Part shown: piece after piece, positions 16,184 to 20,550 of the stretch
Numbering within the stretch: position 1 is the first letter of the stretch
Layout: each line of letters begins with the position of its first letter
NCBI GenBank assembly: GCA_947090385.1
Contig: CAMUNZ010000019.1
Coordinates: forward strand, 1-20,550
Origin: an uncultured Campylobacter sp.
GTDB taxonomy: Bacteria; Campylobacterota; Campylobacteria; Campylobacterales; Campylobacteraceae
Length of the DNA: 20,550 nt
Reading direction: 5' to 3'
Notes under the pieces: generated by a model
The model's input: the letters and a program-made list of their open reading frames with translations, nothing else
Databases searched by the model: none
Told to the model about the DNA's origin: nothing
Program-made: the position numbers and the translations under genes

Positions 16184-16212
16184 TTTGGAGATATTTTTAC
16201 AATATTTCCAAA
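16184..16212. terminator. Hairpin between convergent exonuclease and membrane-protein genes
   Basis: TTTGGAGATATT (16184-16195) and AATATTTCCAAA (16201-16212) form a 12-pair stem with one G-T wobble and a five-base loop. On the minus strand it is followed by a T-rich run (CGTTTGTTTTT), so it may mainly end the leftward gene at 16242 and perhaps work both ways. Confidence 0.5.
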
Positions 16213-16241
16213 AAATTTCAACTGGATTTATATAAAAAGTT

Positions 16242-16622
16242 TTATTTCTTAGAAATTTTTAAAATTTCAATTTCATTTTTTAAATACCAAATATCAATCA
16301 TCTCGTTTGCAAAGTTATTTAATTCTGAATTGTCACTTTTCCCCCAAATATAAGCTATAAAAAATCCTAAAATAACACCAATCAAAGGTTTAAAATCATA
16401 AAAAATATAAAAAACAATTGCAAATATAACGAAAAATTTAAAAACTGCAAGAAGCATAAAAACTAAAGATTTCATTTCATAAAATGCAATAATTTTTTCT
16501 TTTTTAGCCTGTTTTAATTTATTTATTAAAACTTCTACATCATCATTTTCTAAATCTATATCAATTTTTTTATCTATGGATTTAAATTTTTTTTCTAAAT
16601 ATTTTATACGAAGAGAGGACAT
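16242..16622 (-). CDS. Small two-helix membrane protein of unknown function
   Basis: A 126-residue protein with a charged, Lys- and Asp-rich N-terminal helix (about 1-48, probably coiled coil), two adjacent hydrophobic helices (about 52-73 and 77-93, the second containing IGVILGFFIAYIWG) and a soluble C-terminal helix ending in Lys residues. AAGGAG precedes the ATG. I do not recognise a family. The gene starts 17 bases after the 3' end of tRNA-Leu on the same strand, so it may be transcribed from a promoter shared with the tRNA or atpE. Confidence 0.7.
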   Translation of the reverse strand: MSSLRIKYLEKKFKSIDKKIDIDLENDDVEVLINKLKQAKKEKIIAFYEMKSLVFMLLAVFKFFVIFAIVFYIFYDFKPLIGVILGFFIAYIWGKSDNSELNNFANEMIDIWYLKNEIEILKISKK

Positions 16623-16638
16623 AAAATCTCCTTAAAAA

Positions 16639-16723
16639 TGGTGCGATTAGCGAGATTTGAACTCGCACACCTAACGGCACTACCCCCTCAAGATAGCGTG
16701 TCTACCAATTCCACCATAATCGC
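16639..16723 (-). tRNA. tRNA-Leu (anticodon GAG)
   Basis: An 85-base class II tRNA with encoded CCA (16641-16639). The acceptor stem GCGATTA pairs exactly with TAATCGC. The anticodon stem CTATC/GGTAG (one T-G pair) holds the loop TTGAGGG with GAG. D-loop GGTAGA and T-loop TTCAAAT are standard. It decodes CUC and CUU leucine codons. It lies between atpE and an unknown membrane-protein gene, all on the minus strand. Confidence 0.97.
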
Positions 16724-16727
16724 GAAA

Positions 16728-16750
16728 TTTAGGCTAAAAATTAGCCTAAA
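16728..16750 (-). terminator. Hairpin after atpE
   Basis: TTTAGGCTAA (16728-16737) and TTAGCCTAAA (16741-16750) form a perfect ten-pair stem with a three-base loop, directly after the atpE stop and just before tRNA-Leu. The following T-run is short, so some read-through into the tRNA is possible; it could alternatively be a processing hairpin. Confidence 0.5.
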
Positions 16751-16752
16751 AA

Positions 16753-17061
16753 TTAACCCAAAAATGGATTTGCGTAAAGCAAAATAAATGTAACTACAAG
16801 CGCATAAATAACTTGAGCTTCAATCATCGCCAATGCGATAAACATTGTGCTCATAAGTTTGCTTCCAATTCCTGGATTTCTAGCTATTCCTGAAATTGTA
16901 GCAGCTGCAGCATTACCCATACCGATAGCGCCACCAAGAGCGGCTGTTCCTAAACCTATACCAGCGCCAACAACAGAAGCAGCAGTAATTAAAGAAGTGC
17001 TTTCATCTGCACCAAAAGCAAAACCAGCAAAAGCTAAAAATAAAAAAAATACTTTTTTCAT
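16753..17061 (-). CDS. atpE: ATP synthase F0 subunit c
   Basis: This subunit forms the proton-driven c-ring in the inner membrane. The 102-residue protein has two membrane helices: the first with the glycine-rich GAGIGLGTAALGGAIGMGN, the polar loop RNP (61-63), and the second with the ion-binding Glu81 in AMIEAQVIYALV. It is preceded by a signal-peptide-like 17-18 residue extension (MKKVFFLFLAFAGFAFG/A), as in other epsilonproteobacterial c subunits. AAGGAG lies ahead of the ATG. It stands apart from other atp genes, which is usual in this group. Confidence 0.96.
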   Translation of the reverse strand: MKKVFFLFLAFAGFAFGADESTSLITAASVVGAGIGLGTAALGGAIGMGNAAAATISGIARNPGIGSKLMSTMFIALAMIEAQVIYALVVTFILLYANPFLG

Positions 17062-17182
17062 AAAAATTCTCCTTAAATTTTACAAAAAAATCAATTTCGG
17101 ATAAAATCCCTACTCTTAAAATTTTTTGAAGCGGCGATTTTATAAAATTTTTACTTGATTTTATATTAAATTAAAATTTTTA

Positions 17183-17191
17183 TGATAAATT
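17183..17191 (+). promoter_or_regulatory. Candidate promoter for the EamA-kdsA-nusB operon
   Basis: TGATAAATT resembles an extended -10, 28 bases upstream of the EamA ATG at 17219, in the 157-base divergent gap after atpE. AAGG at 17205-17208 follows. The gap also holds an AT palindrome (17137-17148) that could carry promoters on both strands. Confidence 0.3.
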
Positions 17192-17218
17192 AACGCCTTT
17201 ATTCAAGGTTAAATAATT

Positions 17219-18109
17219 ATGTATAACAAATTTTTAATGCGTCATCTTGGTATATATTTTATGCTAATATCATCCCTATTTTTTGCAGCTACTGGCGCTT
17301 TTGGTAAAATTTTAAGCACAAATTTAAGCTCAGTAGAAGTTGTATTTTTTAGAAATTTAATAGGTGTTTTAATCATTAGCTATTCTTTGATAAAAAATAG
17401 ACCAAAACAACGCGGTGGAAATTTGCCACTTCTTTTATTTAGAGCTTTTGTGGGCATTATTTCTCTTTTAGCATTCTTTTACAATATCGCAAATATCGGG
17501 CTTGCAGAGGCTTTTACATATGCGAAAACTGCTCCTATTTTTTTATCAGTTATAGCATTTATATTTTTAAAAGAAAAAATGGGAAAAATCGGCTGGTTTA
17601 GCGTATTTTTAGGATTTGTCGGAGTATTTTTTATAATGCAACCAAATTTAGGCATAACAAAAGCCGATTTAATGGGAATTATGAATGGATTTTTTGCGGC
17701 ATTGGCTTATGCAAGCGTAAGAGGACTTAGAAAATATTATGAGCCAAGAATTATAGTATTTGCTTTTGTTTTTGTCGGTACATTAGTTCCTGCAATGTGC
17801 ATGCTTTTAGCAGAATTTTACACAAATGCGAAGTTAGATTTTATGATATCAAAATTCATAATGCCAAATTTCAAAGAGTTTATTTTTATAATTTTAATGG
17901 GAATTTGCGGAATTATATTTCAAACATATTTGACAAAATCATACGCAGCTAGCAAAAAAGCCGGAGTTGCTAGCGCGGTTAGTTACTCGGACATAGTTTT
18001 TAGTCTATTTTTTGGACTTCTTTTGGGCGATAGTTTGCCAAATGTTTTAGCTTGGTTTGGTATAATTTTGATCGTTTTAAGCGGAATTTTAATAGCAAAA
18101 GAAAAATAA
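17219..18109 (+). CDS. EamA-family (drug/metabolite transporter) membrane protein
   Basis: A 296-residue protein with about ten membrane helices arranged as two EamA repeats (about 10-135 and 155-293). The first repeat has VEVVFFRNLIGV and EAFTYAKTAPIFLSVIAFIFLKEKM; the second has ASAVSYSDIVFSLFFGLLLGDSLP, both with the conserved end-of-helix pattern of this family. The substrate cannot be predicted. Weak AAGG lies upstream of the ATG; a second in-frame ATG (17237) has no binding site. The kdsA ribosome binding site overlaps its stop codon, so it is the first gene of the operon that also makes Kdo, SMR transporters, lumazine synthase and NusB. Confidence 0.9.
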   Translation: MYNKFLMRHLGIYFMLISSLFFAATGAFGKILSTNLSSVEVVFFRNLIGVLIISYSLIKNRPKQRGGNLPLLLFRAFVGIISLLAFFYNIANIGLAEAFTYAKTAPIFLSVIAFIFLKEKMGKIGWFSVFLGFVGVFFIMQPNLGITKADLMGIMNGFFAALAYASVRGLRKYYEPRIIVFAFVFVGTLVPAMCMLLAEFYTNAKLDFMISKFIMPNFKEFIFIILMGICGIIFQTYLTKSYAASKKAGVASAVSYSDIVFSLFFGLLLGDSLPNVLAWFGIILIVLSGILIAKEK

Positions 18110-19232
<1,123 letters not shown>

Positions 19233-19233
19233 A

Positions 19234-19557
19234 TTGAGTTATGTGATACTTATTTTAGCTGGACTTTTCGAGTTACCAAGCGTGTATTTTAATGTAAAAT
19301 TTAACGAAGCAAAAAACATCTGGCGGCGATTATTTGCGGTCTTGATGATAATACTTACATTTGGAAGCTCGGTTTTACTTTTAAGGCAAGCGATGAAAGA
19401 AATTTCTATGAGTATCGCTTACTCGACATGGACAGCAGTTGGAGTGCTTGGCGCTGTGTTTGTGGGAATTGTATTTAGGGGCGAAAAAATGAACGCAAAA
19501 AAAGCTTTTTTTCTAGTTTTGATCGTATTTAGTGTTATAATGCTTAAAATAATTTAA
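19234..19557 (+). CDS. SMR-family transporter subunit (second of a pair)
   Basis: A 107-residue partner of the preceding SMR protein with four helices. Glu13 of helix 1 lies in LAGLFELPSVYF, and helix 3 has SMSIAYSTWTAVGVLG, the usual family position; it ends ..VFSVIMLKII. The start is taken as TTG 19234, one base after the upstream stop, with AAAAGG (19221-19226) seven bases ahead; an ATG at 19186 would lie deep inside the first SMR gene and lengthen the protein by 16 residues beyond family norm. It lacks the Trp that follows the helix-1 Glu in its partner, consistent with a specialised, unequal dimer. Confidence 0.82.
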   Translation: MSYVILILAGLFELPSVYFNVKFNEAKNIWRRLFAVLMIILTFGSSVLLLRQAMKEISMSIAYSTWTAVGVLGAVFVGIVFRGEKMNAKKAFFLVLIVFSVIMLKII

Positions 19558-19566
19558 GGAAATAAA

Positions 19567-20037
19567 ATGAAAATAATCGAAGGAAAATTAAATTTAAAAG
19601 GTGATGAAAAAATCGCGATAATAAATTCAAGGTTCAATCACATCATCACAGATCGCTTAGTCGAAGGTGCCAAAGATGCGTTTTTACGCCATGGTGGAAA
19701 CGAGGAAAATTTAAGTCTTGTTTTAGTTCCAGGTGCTTTCGAAATTCCTTTTGCGTTGCAAAAAGCAATTGAAAGTAAAAAATTTGACGCTATTTGCTGC
19801 GTTGGAGCGGTTATTCGTGGAAGCACACCACATTTTGATTATGTAGCAGCAGAAACTACAAAGGGCATAGCAAATGTAAGTTTAAAAGGCAAAATTCCTG
19901 TAACTTTTGGCGTTTTGACAACCGATACAATCGAGCAAGCTATCGAAAGAGCGGGAAGTAAAGCTGGAAATAAGGGCTTTGAAGCGATGACGAGTTTGAT
20001 TGAAATTTTAAATTTATATAAAAATTTAGGAGAATAA
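19567..20037 (+). CDS. ribH: 6,7-dimethyl-8-ribityllumazine synthase
   Basis: This enzyme condenses 5-amino-6-ribitylamino-uracil with 3,4-dihydroxybutanone 4-phosphate, the penultimate step of riboflavin synthesis; it assembles as pentamers or a 60-mer. The 156-residue protein shows INSRFN near 19-24, [11 protein letters not shown] near 54-64, [14 protein letters not shown] near 80-93 with the catalytic His, and FGVLTTDT near 114-121. AAGGA precedes the ATG. No FMN riboswitch is present upstream. nusB follows immediately, an arrangement common in many bacteria. Confidence 0.97.
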   Translation: MKIIEGKLNLKGDEKIAIINSRFNHIITDRLVEGAKDAFLRHGGNEENLSLVLVPGAFEIPFALQKAIESKKFDAICCVGAVIRGSTPHFDYVAAETTKGIANVSLKGKIPVTFGVLTTDTIEQAIERAGSKAGNKGFEAMTSLIEILNLYKNLGE

Positions 20038-20421
20038 ATGGCTACAAGACATCAAGTTAGACAAGCCGTCGTGTCGCTACTTTACGCAAAAGATATGGGC
20101 AACGAAATGGATGATTTTAAAAACGAATTTTTAGAAGAAAAAAAGATAAGAAATGCGCAATTTAAATACGCAAATGAGCTTTTTAATGGAATTTTACAAA
20201 ATTTAGAAAAATTAGACGAAATAATAAATGAAAAATTAAGCGGACATAAAATAAATGAAATCGGGACAATAGAAAGGGCTATTTTAAGGCTTGGCGCTTA
20301 CGAAATCAAATTTACTAAAACAGATAAACCAGTCGTTATAAACGAAGGCATAGAAATCGCAAAAGAGCTTTGTAGTGAGACAACGCCGGCATTTATAAAT
20401 GGAGTTTTAGATAAAATTTAA
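20038..20421 (+). CDS. nusB: Transcription antitermination factor NusB
   Basis: NusB binds BoxA RNA with ribosomal protein S10 to support antitermination of rRNA operons. The 127-residue all-helical protein has the N-terminal RHQVRQAVVSLLYA and the C-terminal ERAILRLGAYEI and VVINEGIEIAKEL blocks of the family. It begins at the base after the ribH stop, with TTAGGAG upstream. It is the last gene of the operon; a hairpin follows at 20452. Confidence 0.96.
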   Translation: MATRHQVRQAVVSLLYAKDMGNEMDDFKNEFLEEKKIRNAQFKYANELFNGILQNLEKLDEIINEKLSGHKINEIGTIERAILRLGAYEIKFTKTDKPVVINEGIEIAKELCSETTPAFINGVLDKI

Positions 20422-20451
20422 ATAAAAAATAATCAAAAAAATACAATCATA

Positions 20452-20471
20452 AAGCCAACTTTAGTTGGCTT
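20452..20471. terminator. Hairpin terminator after nusB
   Basis: AAGCCAACT and AGTTGGCTT form a nine-pair stem with a two-base loop (eight pairs with TTTA loop), 30 bases after nusB. A T-run is weak (ATAAATAAATTTT) but the position between convergent genes suits a bidirectional terminator. Confidence 0.55.
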
Positions 20472-20482
20472 ATAAATAAATT

Positions 20483-20550
20483 TTAATTTCGTGAGAAATT
20501 TAAAAGCTTTTCCCTGTAATAAGCATATTGCTTTTGCCTTAGTTCTATCT
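20483..20550 (-). CDS. hsdS: C-terminal end of a type I restriction specificity subunit (HsdS), partial
   Basis: On the minus strand a frame open from the window edge runs 21 codons to TAA at 20485-20483 and ends LRQKQYAYYREKLLNFSRN. This is very like the conserved HsdS C-terminal pattern RKQYEYYRDKLLTF, which follows the second target-recognition domain. HsdS guides the HsdM/HsdR methylase and nuclease to their target sequence. Only this tail is visible, so the identification rests on one motif. The gene is convergent with nusB and probably shares the hairpin at 20452-20471. Confidence 0.55.
   Translation of the reverse strand, partial: IELRQKQYAYYREKLLNFSRN

Noticed and set aside
17137..17148. 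Palindrome ATTTTATAAAAT as an operator
   Set aside because: Such symmetry arises easily in this A/T-rich gap; it may just contain -10-like sequence.
19558..19566. FMN riboswitch before ribH
   Set aside because: Only nine bases separate ribH from the SMR gene.

Overview
The window is AT-rich chromosomal DNA (long A/T runs, codons ending mostly in A or T) from an epsilonproteobacterium, most likely a low-GC Campylobacter. This rests on the fused ccsBA cytochrome c biogenesis gene, an atpE with a signal-peptide-like N-terminus, a queC-luxS-argH run, a heptose operon, and a kdsA/ribH/nusB operon, with short intergenic gaps throughout. The genus is inferred from gene content and style; I cannot fix the species.

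Layout. At 1-82 a leftward gene begins and runs off the edge. From 153 to 5002 a rightward run carries two small proteins of unknown function, a pseudopilin-like protein, the large CcsBA heme exporter/ligase, PgpA (phosphatidylglycerol synthesis) and a small lipoprotein. ybeY (rRNA maturation) reads leftward and meets the lipoprotein gene tail to tail. From 5475 to 8023 queC, luxS and argH form a tightly packed operon, followed by a hairpin and tRNA-Ser(GGA).

From 12487 leftward to 8219 lies a five-gene operon in which every junction overlaps: an M23 peptidoglycan peptidase, then gmhB, hldD, hldE and gmhA. These four supply the complete ADP-L-glycero-D-manno-heptose pathway for the inner core of LPS/LOS. 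A divergent promoter drives a SYLF-domain lipid-binding protein with a Cys-rich tail.

From 13356 to 16167 is a DNA-metabolism cluster: a leftward PIF1/RecD-like helicase, and, diverging from it, a BRCT-domain gene split over two reading frames and translationally coupled to a PolB-like 3'-5' exonuclease. This is the least conventional part of the window. Then come, all leftward, an unknown small membrane protein, tRNA-Leu(GAG) and atpE.

From 17219 to 20421 a rightward operon carries an EamA-type transporter, kdsA (Kdo for LPS, metal-dependent type), a pair of SMR transporters, ribH and nusB. After a hairpin, the last 68 bases read leftward as what looks like the C-terminus of a type I restriction specificity subunit (HsdS), suggesting a restriction-modification locus just outside the window.

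Most of the window is housekeeping. I see no CRISPR array, insertion sequence, phage gene or clear riboswitch, and no gene-free stretch longer than 300 bases. Points for a second look are the split BRCT gene and its neighbours, the Cys-rich SYLF protein, the noncanonical pseudopilin, the palindrome before tRNA-Ser, and the unnamed small proteins.
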